This document shows, piece by piece, positions 1 to 11,292 of a stretch of DNA of 64,000 nucleotides (position 1 is the first letter of the stretch; each line of letters opens with the position of its first letter). The DNA comes from Galeopsis tetrahit. Lineage: Eukaryota > Streptophyta > Magnoliopsida > Lamiales > Lamiaceae. The stretch is taken from contig OY776125.1 of assembly GCA_963675135.1 (NCBI GenBank), positions 59,719,441 to 59,783,440 of the forward strand, written 5' to 3'. The notes under the pieces are model-generated. The model was not told the DNA's origin. It ran no database searches and was given only the letters and a program-made list of their open reading frames with translations. Made by a program: the position numbers and the translations under genes.

Positions 1-13
1 TGCAAATCTTGAA

Positions 14-26
14 ACTTTTGAAAAGT
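14..26. other. 13-bp perfect palindrome ACTTTTGAAAAGT (B-monomer dyad)
   Basis: ACTTTT and AAAAGT are exact reverse complements around a central G. The element recurs in nearly every B monomer and in the A2 and A3 subtypes. In plain A monomers the matching stretch reads TCTTTTGAAAAAT, which keeps only the four inner pairs. In A5/A6 it reads TCTTTTCAAAAAT. Short dyads are a reported feature of some centromeric satellites; whether any protein binds here is unknown. Confidence 0.75.
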
Positions 27-67
27 AGAGAATGATAGAAACGAAGAAAGTGCGTTTTCACATTAGA

Positions 68-85
68 GTGAGCATAAACTCTCAC
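68..85. other. Inverted repeat GTGAG-N8-CTCAC (possible small stem-loop)
   Basis: GTGAG at 68-72 and CTCAC at 81-85 are complementary across the 8-base spacer CATAAACT. In A3 monomers the arms extend to AGTGAG/CTCACT, followed by a second small inverted repeat CACT-AACG-AGTG. In plain A monomers AATGAG replaces AGTGAG, leaving one internal mismatch. It recurs once per monomer through the array. Confidence 0.6.
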
Positions 86-151
86 AAACGAATGTAATTT
101 TGTGAAAATTAAAGACAAAATAATGTTTTCTTGGTAACTAATCACTAAATC

Positions 152-166
152 TTCGTATTTATCGAA
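152..166. other. TTCG-N7-CGAA dyad, once per monomer
   Basis: TTCG at 152-155 and CGAA at 163-166 are complementary arms separated by TATTTAT (TATTTGT in A monomers). It is one of the most conserved parts of the monomer. A2 and A4 monomers break the left arm (TTCATATTTG). The spacing resembles the CENP-B box consensus TTCGNNNNANNCGGG at the TTCG and the following CG, but the central A and the final GG do not match, so this is only a weak resemblance. Confidence 0.5.
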
Positions 167-447
167 TCTTAATTTCACTATCAACGTGTTGGATAAAACA
201 ACAACTTTAGAACAAAGATGTATTGGTAATGGTTAACTCTTTGCAATTCTCGAGTCTTTTGAAAAATAGAGAATGAGAAAATTGAAGAAAGTGCGTTTTC
301 ACATTAGAATGAGCATAAACTCTCACTAACGAATGTAATTTTGTGATAATTAAAGAGAAAATAATGTTTTCTTGGTAACTAATCACTAAATCTTCGTATT
401 TGTCGAATCTAAATTTCGCTATCAACGTGTTGGACAAAATAAGAACT

Positions 448-688
448 TTAGAACAAAGAAGTATTGGTAATGGTTAACTCTTTGCAAATCTTGAAACTTT
501 TGAAAAGTAGAGAATGATAGAAACGAAGAAAGTGCGTTTTCACATTAGAGTGAGCATAAACTCTCACAAACGAATGTAATTTTGTGAAAATTAAAGACAA
601 AATAATGTTTTCTTGGTAACTAATCACTAAATCTTCGTATTTATCGAATCTTAATTTCACTATCAACGTGTTGGACAAAACAAGAACT
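448..688. repeat. Reference type B monomer (241 bp)
   Basis: This copy shows the plain B pattern. It has AAGAAGTATTGG, GCAAATCTTGAAAC, GAAAAGTAGAG and GATAGAAACGAAG, then AGAGTGAGC, CACAAACGAATG and GTGAAAATT, and ends with TTATCGAATC and TTAATTTCAC. B copies carry the perfect 13-bp palindrome ACTTTTGAAAAGT and a 5-bp stem GTGAG/CTCAC. A and B are the same length, so they diverged by substitution only. Confidence 0.9.
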
Positions 689-1411
689 TTAGAACAAAGA
701 AGTATTGGTAATTGTTAACTCTTTGCAACTCTTGAAACTTTTGAAAAGTAGAGAATGATAGAAACGAAGAAAGTGCGTTTTCACATTAGAGTGAGCATAA
801 ACTCTCACAAACGAATGTAATTTTGTGAAAATTAAAGACAAAACAATGTTTTCTTGGTAACTAATCACTAAATCTTCGTATTTATCGAATCTTAATTTCA
901 CTATCAACGTGTTGGACAAATCAAGAACTTTAGAACAAAGAAGTATTGGTAATTGTTAACTCTTTGCAACTCTTGAAACTTTTGAAAAGTAGAGAATGAG
1001 AGAAACGAAGAAATTGCGTTTTCACATTAGAGTGAGCATAAACTCTCACTAACGAGTGTAATTTTGTGATAATTAAAGACAAAATAATGTTTTCTTGGTA
1101 ACTAATCACTAAATCTTCGTATTTGTCGAATCTAAATTTCGCTATCAACGTGTTGGACAAAACAAGAACTTTAGAACAAAGAAGTATTGGTAATGGTTAA
1201 CTCTTTGCAAATCTTGAAACTTTTGAAAAGTAGAGAATGATAGAAACGAAGAAAGTGCGTTTTCACATTAGAGTGAGCATAAACTCTCACAAACGAATGT
1301 AATTTTGTGAAAATTAAAGACAAAACAATGTTTTCTTGGTAACTAATCACTAAATCTTCGTATTTATCGAATCTTAATTTCACTATCAACGTGTTGGATA
1401 AAACAACAACT

Positions 1412-1652
1412 TTAGAACAAAGATGTATTGGTAATGGTTAACTCTTTGCAATTCTTGAGTCTTTTGAAAAATAGAGAATGAGAAAATTGAAGAAAGTGCG
1501 TTTTCACATTAGAATGAGCATAAACTCTCACTAACGAATGTAATTTTGTGATAATTAAAGACAAAATAATGTTTTCTTGGTAACTAATCACTAAATCTTC
1601 GTATTTGTCGAATCTAAATTTCGCTATCAACGTGTTGGACAAAATAAGAACT
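1412..1652. repeat. Reference type A monomer (241 bp)
   Basis: This copy shows the plain A pattern. It has AAGATGTATTGG, GCAATTCTTGAGTC, GAAAAATAGAG and GAGAAAATTGAAG in its first third, then AGAATGAGC, CACTAACGAATG and GTGATAATT, and ends with TTTGTCGAATC, TAAATTTCGC and GGACAAAATAAG. It keeps the HpaI site GTTAAC. Relative to B, the dyad around CTTTTGAAAA is weakened. Most A copies in the window differ from it by only one to six bases. Confidence 0.9.
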
Positions 1653-2857
1653 TTAGAACAAAGAAGTATTGGTAATGGTTAACTCTTTGCAAATCTTGAA
1701 ACTTTTGAAAAGTAGAGAATGATAGAAACGAAGAAAGTGCGTTTTCACATTAGAGTGAGCATAAACTCTCACAAACGAATGTAATTTTGTGAAAATTAAA
1801 GACAAAATAATGTTTTCTTGGTAACTAATCACTAAATCTTCGTATTTATCGAATCTTAATTTCACTATCAACGTGTTGGAAAAAACAACAACTTTAGAAC
1901 AAAGATGTATTGGTAATGGTTAACTCTTTGCAATTCTTGAGTCTTTTCAAAAATAGAGAATGAGAAAATTGAAGAAAGTGCGTTTTCACATTAGAATGAG
2001 CATAAACTCTCACTAACGAATGTAATTTTGTGATAATTAAAGACAAAATAATGTTTTCTTGGTAACTAATCACTAAATCTTCGTATTTGTCGAATCTAAA
2101 TTTCGCTATCAACGTGTTGGACAACATAAGAACTTTAGAACAAAGAAGTATTGGTAATGGTTAACTCTTTGCAAATCTTGAAACTTTTGAAAAGTAGAGA
2201 ATGATAGAAACGAAGAAAGTGCGTTTTCACATTAGAGTGAGCATAAACTCTCACAAACGAATGTAATTTTGTGAAAATTAAAGACAAAACAATGTTTTCT
2301 TGGTAACTAATCACTAAATCTTCGTATTTATCGAATCTTAATTTCACTATCAACGTGTTGGATAAAACAACAACTTTAGAACAAAGATGTATTGGTAATG
2401 GTTAACTCTTTGCAATTCTTGAGTCTTTTGAAAAATAGAGAATGAGAAAATTGAAGAAAGTGCGTTTTCACATTAGAATGAGCATAAACTCTCACTAACG
2501 AGTGTAATTTTGTGATAATTAAAGACAAAATAATGTTTTCTTGGTAACTAATCACTAAATCTTCGTATTTGTCGAATCTAAATTTCGCTATCAACGTGTT
2601 GGACAAAACAAGAACTTTAGAACAAAGAAGTATTGGTAATGGTTAACTCTTTGCAAATCTTGAAACTTTTGAAAAGTAGAGAATGATAGAAACGAAGAAA
2701 GTGCGTTTTCACATTAGAGTGAGCATAAACTCTCACAAACGAATGTAATTTTGTGAAAATTAAAGACAAAATAATGTTTTCTTGGTAACTAATCACTAAA
2801 TCTTCGTATTTATCGAATCTTAATTTCACTATCAACGTGTTGGATAAAACAACAACT

Positions 2858-4188
2858 TTAGAACAAAGATGTATTGGTAATGGTTAACTCTTTGCAATTC
2901 TCGAGTCTTTTGAAAAATAGAGAATGAGAAAATTGAAGAAAGTGCGTTTTCACATTAGAATGAGCATAAACTCTCACTAACGAATGTAATTTTGTGATAA
3001 TTAAAGAGAAAATAATGTTTTCTTGGTAACTAATCACTAAATCTTCGTATTTGTCGAATCTAAATTTCGCTATCAACGTGTTGGACAAAATAAGAACTTT
3101 AGAACAAAGAAGTATTGGTAATGGTTAACTCTTTGCAAATCTTGAAACTTTTGAAAAGTAGAGAATGATAGAAACGAAGAAAGTGCGTTTTCACATTAGA
3201 GTGAGCATAAACTCTCACAAACGAATGTAATTTTGTGAAAATTAAAGACAAAATAATGTTTTCTTGGTAACTAATCACTAAATCTTCGTATTTATCGAAT
3301 CTTAATTTCACTATCAACGTGTTGGACAAAACAAGAACTTTAGAACAAAGAAGTATTGGTAATTGTTAACTCTTTGCAACTCTTGAAACTTTTGAAAAGT
3401 AGAGAATGATAGAAACGAAGAAAGTGCGTTTTCACATTAGAGTGAGCATAAACTCTCACAAACGAATGTAATTTTGTGAAAATTAAAGACAAAACAATGT
3501 TTTCTTGGTAACTAATCACTAAATCTTCGTATTTATCGAATCTTAATTTCACTATCAACGTGTTGGACAAATCAAGAACTTTAGAACAAAGAAGTATTGG
3601 TAATTGTTAACTCTTTGCAACTCTTGAAACTTTTGAAAAGTAGAGAATGAGAGAAACGAAGAAATTGCGTTTTCACATTAGAGTGAGCATAAACTCTCAC
3701 TAACGAGTGTAATTTTGTGATAATTAAAGACAAAATAATGTTTTCTTGGTAACTAATCACTAAATCTTCGTATTTGTCGAATCTAAATTTCGCTATCAAC
3801 GTGTTGGACAAAACAAGAACTTTAGAACAAAGAAGTATTGGTAATGGTTAACTCTTTGCAAATCTTGAAACTTTTGAAAAGTAGAGAATGATAGAAACGA
3901 AGAAAGTGCGTTTTCACATTAGAGTGAGCATAAACTCTCACAAACGAATGTAATTTTGTGAAAATTAAAGACAAAACAATGTTTTCTTGGTAACTAATCA
4001 CTAAATCTTCGTATTTATCGAATCTTAATTTCACTATCAACGTGTTGGATAAAACAACAACTTTAGAACAAAGATGTATTGGTAATGGTTAACTCTTTGC
4101 AATTCTTGAGTCTTTTGAAAAATAGAGAATGAGAAAATTGAAGAAAGTGCGTTTTCACATTAGAATGAGCATAAACTCTCACTAACGA
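2858..4188. repeat. Second, partial copy of the 2,651-bp 11-mer
   Basis: Monomers at 2858, 3099, 3340, 3581 and 3822 repeat those at 207, 448, 689, 930 and 1171. The match continues into the monomer at 4063 until about 4188, where that monomer switches to the Z type (GAGTTTAATT) while its partner at 1412 stays plain A. The copy is thus about half length, and its right end coincides with an A/Z recombination point. Confidence 0.8.
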
Positions 4189-4303
4189 GTTTAATTTTGT
4201 GATAATTAAAGACAAAATAATGTTTTATTGGTAACTAATCACTAAATTTTCGTATTTATCGAATCATAATTTCGCTATCAACGTGTTGGAAAAAACAACA
4301 ACT
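4063..4303. repeat. Z monomer: recurring variant that anchors the repeat blocks
   Basis: This A-derived subtype carries GAGTTTAATT, GTTTTATTGG, TAAATTTTCGTATTT and GAATCATAATT together. Full or partial Z monomers start at 4063, 12257, 16836, 18523, 23457, 27313, 30205, 33097, 46352, 51654, 56474 and 62740. The spacings are 34, 19, 7, 16, 12, 12, 55, 22, 20 and 26 monomers; the 18523-23457 interval contains the truncated unit. Z is usually followed by A4 then B5. Its substitutions place TAA and TGA in the minus-strand frame that is open in other monomers. Confidence 0.85.
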
Positions 4304-6231
4304 TTAGAACAAAGATGTATTGGTAATGGTTAACTCTTTGCAATTCTTGAGTCTTTTGAAAAATAGAGAATGAGAAAATTGAAGAAAGTGCGTTTTCACA
4401 TTAGAATGAGCATAAACTCTCACTAACGAGTGTAATTTTGTGATAATTAAAGACAAAATAATGTTTTCTTGGTAACTCATCACTAAATCTTCATATTTGT
4501 CGAATCTAAATTTCGCTATCAACGTGTTGGACAAAACAAGAACTTTAGAACAAAGAAGTATTGTTAATGGTTAACTCTTTGCAACTCTTGAGACTTTTGA
4601 AAAGTAGAGAATGAGAGAAACGAAGAAAGTGCGTTTTCACATTAGAGTGAGCATAAACTCTCACAAACGAATGTAATTTTGTGAAAATTAAAGACAAAAT
4701 AATGTTTTCTTGGTAACTAATCACTAAATCTTCGTATTTATCGAATCTTAATTTCACTATCAACGTGTTGGATAAAACAACAACTTTAGAACAAAGATGT
4801 ATTGGTAATGGTTAACTCTTTGCAATTCTTGAGTCTTTTGAAAAATAGAGAATGAGAAAATTGAAGAAAGTGCGTTTTCACATTAGAATGAGCATAAACT
4901 CTCACTAACGAATGTAATTTTGTGATAATTAAAGACAAAATAATGTTTTCTTGGTAACTAATCACTAAATCTTCGTATTTGTCGAATCTAAATTTCGCTA
5001 TCAACGTGTTGGACAAAATAAGAACTTTAGAACAAAGAAGTATTGGTAATGGTTAACTCTTTGCAAATCTTGAAACTTTTGAAAAGTAGAGAATGATAGA
5101 AACGAAGAAAGTGCGTTTTCACATTAGAGTGAGCATAAACTCTCACAAACGAATGTAATTTTGTGAAAATTAAAGACAAAATAATGTTTTCTTGGTAACT
5201 AATCACTAAATCTTCGTATTTATCGAATCTTAATTTCACTATCAACGTGTTGGAAAAAACAACAACTTTAGAACAAAGATGTATTGGTAATGGTTAACTC
5301 TTTGCAATTCTTGAGTCTTTTCAAAAATAGAGAATGAGAAAATTGAAGAAAGTGCGTTTTCACATTAGAATGAGCATAAACTCTCACTAACGAATGTAAT
5401 TTTGTGATAATTAAAGACAAAATAATGTTTTCTTGGTAACTAATCACTAAATCTTCGTATTTGTCGAATCTAAATTTCGCTATCAACGTGTTGGACAAAA
5501 TAAGAACTTTAGAACAAAGAAGTATTGGTAATGGTTAACTCTTTGCAAATCTTGAAACTTTTGAAAAGTAGAGAATGATAGAAACGAAGAAAGTGCGTTT
5601 TCACATTAGAGTGAGCATAAACTCTCACAAACGAATGTAATTTTGTGAAAATTAAAGACAAAACAATGTTTTCTTGGTAACTAATCACTAAATCTTCGTA
5701 TTTATCGAATCTTAATTTCACTATCAACGTGTTGGATAAAACAACAACTTTAGAACAAAGATGTATTGGTAATGGTTAACTCTTTGCAATTCTTGAGTCT
5801 TTTGAAAAATAGAGAATGAGAAAATTGAAGAAAGTGCGTTTTCACATTAGAATGAGCATAAACTCTCACTAACGAGTGTAATTTTGTGATAATTAAAGAC
5901 AAAATAATGTTTTCTTGGTAACTAATCACTAAATCTTCGTATTTGTCGAATCTAAATTTCGCTATCAACGTGTTGGACAAAACAAGAACTTTAGAACAAA
6001 GAAGTATTGGTAATGGTTAACTCTTTGCAAATCTTGAAACTTTTGAAAAGTAGAGAATGATAGAAACGAAGAAAGTGCGTTTTCACATTAGAGTGAGCAT
6101 AAACTCTCACAAACGAATGTAATTTTGTGAAAATTAAAGACAAAATAATGTTTTCTTGGTAACTAATCACTAAATCTTCGTATTTATCGAATCTTAATTT
6201 CACTATCAACGTGTTGGATAAAACAACAACT
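4304..6231. repeat. A4-B5 pair followed by A/B dimers
   Basis: The A4 monomer at 4304 (AACTCATCAC, CTTCATATTTG) and B5 at 4545 (ATTGTTAATGG, CTTGAGACTTTT) complete the Z-A4-B5 trimer begun at 4063. After them come A, B, A5, B6, A, B in strict alternation. The same eight monomers recur in the same order at 33338-35265. Confidence 0.8.
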
Positions 6232-8159
6232 TTAGAACAAAGATGTATTGGTAATGGTTAACTCTTTGCAATTCTCGAGTCTTTTGAAAAATAGAGAATG
6301 AGAAAATTGAAGAAAGTGCGTTTTCACATTAGAATGAGCATAAACTCTCACTAACGAATGTAATTTTGTGATAATTAAAGAGAAAATAATGTTTTCTTGG
6401 TAACTAATCACTAAATCTTCGTATTTGTCGAATCTAAATTTCGCTATCAACGTGTTGGACAAAACAAGAACTTTAGAACAAAGAAGTATTGGTAATGGTT
6501 AACTCTTTGCAAATCTTGAAACTTTTGAAAAGTAGAGAATGATAGAAACGAAGAAAGTGCGTTTTCACATTAGAGTGAGCATAAACTCTCACAAACGAAT
6601 GTAATTTTGTGAAAATTAAAGACAAAATAATGTTTTCTTGGTAACTAATCACTAAATTTTCGTATTTATCGAATCTTAATTTCACTATCAACGTGTTGGA
6701 CAAAACAAGAACTTTAGAACAAAGAAGTATTGGTAATGGTTAACTCTTTGCAACTCTTGAAACTTTTGAAAAGTAGAGAATGAGAAAATTGAAGAAAGTG
6801 CGTTTTCACATTAGAATGAGCATAAACTCTCACTAACGAATGTAATTTTGTGATAATTAAAGACAAAATAATGTTTTCTTGGTAACTAATCACTAAATCT
6901 TCATATTTGTCGAATCTAAATTTCGCTATCAACGTGTTGGACAAAACAAGAACTTTAGAACACAGAAGTATTGGTAATGGTTAATTCTTTGCAACTCTTG
7001 AAACTTTTGAAAAGTAGAGAATGATAGAAACGAAGAAAGTGCGTTTTCACATTAGAGTGAGCATAAACTCTCACAAACGAATGTAATTTTGTGAAAATTA
7101 AAGACAAAATAATGTTTTCTTGGTAACTAATCACTAAATCTTCGTATTTATCGAATCTTAATTTCACTATCAACGTGTTGGATAAAACAACAACTTTAGA
7201 ACAAAGATGTATTGGTAATGGTTAACTCTTTGCAATTCTCGAGTCTTTTGAAAAATAGAGAATGAGAAAATTGAAGAAATTGCGTTTTCACATTAGAATG
7301 AGCATAAACTCTCACTAACGAATGTAATTTTGTGATAATTAAAGAGAAAATAATGTTTTCTTGGTAACTAATCACTAAATCTTCGTATTTGTCGAATCTA
7401 AATTTCGCTATCAACGTGTTGGACAAAACAAGAACTTTAGAACAAAGAAGTATTGGTAATGGTTAACTCTTTGCAAATCTTGAAACTTTTGAAAAGTAGA
7501 GAATGATAGAAACGAAGAAAGTGCGTTTTCACATTAGAGTGAGCATAAACTCTCACAAACGAATGTAATTTTGTGAAAATTAAAGACAAAATAATGTTTT
7601 CTTGGTAACTAATCACTAAATTTTCGTATTTATCGAATCTTAATTTCACTATCAACGTGTTGGACAAAACAAGAACTTTAGAACAAAGAAGTATTGGTAA
7701 TGGTTAACTCTTTGCAACTCTTGAAACTTTTGAAAAGTAGAGAATGAGAAAATTGAAGAAAGTGCGTTTTCACATTAGAATGAGCATAAACTCTCACTAA
7801 CGAATGTAATTTTGTGATAATTAAAGACAAAATAATGTTTTCTTGGTAACTAATCACTAAATCTTCATATTTGTCGAATCTAAATTTCGCTATCAACGTG
7901 TTGGACAAAACAAGAACTTTAGAACACAGAAGTATTGGTAATGGTTAATTCTTTGCAACTCTTGAAACTTTTGAAAAGTAGAGAATGATAGAAACGAAGA
8001 AAGTGCATTTTCACATTAGAGTGAGCATAAACTCTCACAAACGAATGTAATTTTGTGAAAATTAAAGACAAAATAATGTTTTCTTGGTAACTAATCACTA
8101 AATCTTCGTATTTATCGAATCTTAATTTCACTATCAACGTGTTGGATAAAACAACAACT
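6232..8159. repeat. Two tandem 964-bp tetramers (A1-B1-A2-B2)
   Basis: Monomers at 6232, 6473, 6714 and 6955 are repeated in order at 7196, 7437, 7678 and 7919. A1 is recognised by CTCGAG and AAAGAGAAAA, B1 by TAAATTTTCGTATTT, A2 by its GCAACTC start and CTTCATATTTG, and B2 by GAACACAGAAG plus GGTTAATTC. The second copy has private changes: GAAGAAATTGCG in A1 and GTGCATTTTC in B2. The tetramer recurs in single, double and triple runs elsewhere. Confidence 0.85.
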
Positions 8160-9364
8160 TTAGAACAAAGATGTATTGGTAATGGTTAACTCTTTGCAAT
8201 TCTTGAGTCTTTTGAAAAATAGAGAATGAGAAAATTGAAGAAAGTGCGTTTTCACATTAGAATGAGCATAAACTCTCACTAACGAATGTAATTTTGTGAT
8301 AATTAAAGACAAAATAATGTTTTCTTGGTAACTAATCACTAAATCTTCGTATTTGTCGAATCTAAATTTCGCTATCAACGTGTTGGACAAAACAAGAACT
8401 TTAGAACACAGAAGTATTGGTAATGGTTAACTCTTTGCAACTCTTGAAACTTTTGAAAAGTAGAGAATGATAGAAACGAAGAAAGTGCGTTTTCACATTA
8501 GAGTGAGCATAAACTCTCACAAACGAATGTAATTTTGTGAAAATTAAAGACAAAATAATGTTTTCTTGGTAACTAATCACTAAATCTTCGTATTTATCGA
8601 ATCTTAATTTCACTATCAACGTGTTGGACAAAACAAGAACTTTAGAACAAAGAAGTATTGGTAATTGTTAACTCTTTGCAACTCTTGAAACTTTTGAAAA
8701 GTAGAGAATGATAGAAACGAAGAAAGTGCGTTTTCACATTAGAGTGAGCATAAACTCTCACAAACGAATGTAATTTTGTGAAAATTAAAGACAAAACAAT
8801 GTTTTCTTGGTAACTAATCACTAAATCTTCGTATTTATCGAATCTTAATTTCACTATCAACGTGTTGGACAAAACAAGAACTTTAGAACAAAGAAGTATT
8901 GGTAATTGTTAACTCTTTGCAACTCTTGAAACTTTTGAAAAGTAGAGAATGAGAGAAACGAAGAAATTGCGTTTTCACATTAGAGTGAGCATAAACTCTC
9001 ACTAACGAGTGTAATTTTGTGATAATTAAAGACAAAATAATGTTTTCTTGGTAACTAATCACTAAATCTTCGTATTTGTCGAATCTAAATTTCGCTATCA
9101 ACGTGTTGGACAAAACAAGAACTTTAGAACAAAGAAGTATTGGTAATGGTTAACTCTTTGCAAATCTTGAAACTTTTGAAAAGTAGAGAATGATAGAAAC
9201 GAAGAAAGTGCGTTTTCACATTAGAGTGAGCATAAACTCTCACAAACGAATGTAATTTTGTGAAAATTAAAGACAAAATAATGTTTTCTTGGTAACTAAT
9301 CACTAAATCTTCGTATTTATCGAATCTTAATTTCACTATCAACGTGTTGGATAAAACAACAACT
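8160..9364. repeat. 1,205-bp linker pentamer A-B3-B4-A3-B
   Basis: Five monomers link two tetramer runs. Two B-type units (B3 with GAACACAGAAG/GGTTAACTC, B4 with GGTAATTGTT/AAAACAATG) stand side by side, breaking A/B alternation. A3 combines a B-like 5' part (GAGAGAAACGAAG, GAAGAAATTGCG) with an A-like 3' part. The same pentamer recurs at 39122-40326, 43219-44423 and 47557-48761. Confidence 0.8.
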
Positions 9365-11292
9365 TTAGAACAAAGATGTATTGGTAATGGTTAACTCTTT
9401 GCAATTCTCGAGTCTTTTGAAAAATAGAGAATGAGAAAATTGAAGAAAGTGCGTTTTCACATTAGAATGAGCATAAACTCTCACTAACGAATGTAATTTT
9501 GTGATAATTAAAGAGAAAATAATGTTTTCTTGGTAACTAATCACTAAATCTTCGTATTTGTCGAATCTAAATTTCGCTATCAACGTGTTGGACAAAACAA
9601 GAACTTTAGAACAAAGAAGTATTGGTAATGGTTAACTCTTTGCAAATCTTGAAACTTTTGAAAAGTAGAGAATGATAGAAACGAAGCAAGTGCGTTTTCA
9701 CATTAGAGTGAGCATAAACTCTCACAAACGAATGTAATTTTGTGAAAATTAAAGACAAAATAATGTTTTCTTGGTAACTAATCACTAAATTTTCGTATTT
9801 ATCGAATCTTAATTTCACTATCAACGTGTTGGACAAAACAAGAACTTTAGAACAAAGAAGTATTGGTAATGGTTAACTCTTTGCAACTCTTGAAACTTTT
9901 GAAAAGTAGAGAATGAGAAAATTGAAGAAAGTGCGTTTTCACATTAGAATGAGCATAAACTCTCACTAACGAATGTAATTTTGTGATAATTAAAGACAAA
10001 ATAATGTTTTCTTGGTAACTAATCACTAAATCTTCATATTTGTCGAATCTAAATTTCGCTATCAACGTGTTGGACAAAACAAGAACTTTAGAACACAGAA
10101 GTATTGGTAATGGTTAATTCTTTGCAACTCTTGAAACTTTTGAAAAGTAGAGAATGATAGAAACGAAGAAAGTGCGTTTTCACATTAGAGTGAGCATAAA
10201 CTCTCACAAACGAATGTAATTTTGTGAAAATTAAAGACAAAATAATGTTTTCTTGGTAACTAATCACTAAATCTTCGTATTTATCGAATCTTAATTTCAC
10301 TATCAACGTGTTGGATAAAACAACAACTTTAGAACAAAGATGTATTGGTAATGGTTAACTCTTTGCAATTCTCGAGTCTTTTGAAAAATAGAGAATGAGA
10401 AAATTGAAGAAAGTGCGTTTTCACATTAGAATGAGCATAAACTCTCACTAACGAATGTAATTTTGTGATAATTAAAGAGAAAATAATGTTTTCTTGGTAA
10501 CTAATCACTAAATCTTCGTATTTGTCGAATCTAAATTTCGCTATCAACGTGTTGGACAAAACAAGAACTTTAGAACAAAGAAGTATTGGTAATGGTTAAC
10601 TCTTTGCAAATCTTGAAACTTTTGAAAAGTAGAGAATGATAGAAACGAAGAAAGTGCGTTTTCACATTAGAGTGAGCATAAACTCTCACAAACGAATGTG
10701 ATTTTGTGAAAATTAAAGACAAAATAATGTTTTCTTGGTAACTAATCACTAAATTTTCGTATTTATCGAATCTTAATTTCACTATCAACGTGTTGGACAA
10801 AACAAGAACTTTAGAACAAAGAAGTATTGGTAATGGTTAACTCTTTGCAACTCTTGAAACTTTTGAAAAGTAGAGAATGAGAAAATTGAAGAAAGTGCGT
10901 TTTCACATTAGAATGAGCATAAACTCTCACTAACGAATGTAATTTTGTGATAATTAAAGACAAAATAATGTTTTCTTGGTAACTAATCACTAAATCTTCA
11001 TATTTGTCGAATCTAAATTTCGCTATCAACGTGTTGGACAAAACAAGAACTTTAGAACACAGAAGTATTGGTAATGGTTAATTCTTTGCAACTCTTGAAA
11101 CTTTTGAAAAGTAGAGAATGATAGAAACGAAGAAAGTGCGTTTTCACATTAGAGTGAGCATAAACTCTCACAAACGAATGTAATTTTGTGAAAATTAAAG
11201 ACAAAATAATGTTTTCTTGGTAACCAATCACTAAATCTTCGTATTTATCGAATCTTAATTTCACTATCAACGTGTTGGATAAAACAACAACT
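9365..11292. repeat. Two tandem 964-bp tetramers, second ending in B2'
   Basis: Order A1-B1-A2-B2 (9365-10328), then A1-B1-A2-B2' (10329-11292). The B1 at 9606 has the rare GAAGCAAG near 9684, shared only with the B1 units at 40568 and 49003. The B1 at 10570 has a private GAATGTGATTTTG. The last unit has GGTAACCAATC, the B2' marker also found at 15390, 21288, 45147, 50449 and 55269. Confidence 0.85.

Larger units (their letters stand above)
207..2857. repeat. 2,651-bp 11-mer, first copy of a tandem duplication
   Basis: Eleven monomers in the order A1, B, B4, A3, B6, A, B, A6, B6, A, B. The next monomer at 2858 restarts the same order, and bases 1-206 also match 2652-2857. The rare junction variant GGACAAATCAAG near 916 recurs near 3567, exactly 2,651 bp on, and was not seen elsewhere. 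This supports a recent unequal exchange or amplification. Confidence 0.85.

Noticed and set aside
152..166. True CENP-B box
   Set aside because: The TTCG and CG positions match, but the central A and the terminal GG of the consensus do not. Kept only as a weak resemblance.
207..437. Repeated minus-strand open frames of 72-77 codons, one per monomer, as a gene family
   Set aside because: Nearly all start at TTG, not ATG; 241 is not a multiple of 3 so frames do not join; no domain, signal peptide or ribosome-binding pattern is seen; stop codons occur in amplified Z units; and A/B differences change residues freely. They are by-products of a homogenised AT-rich repeat.
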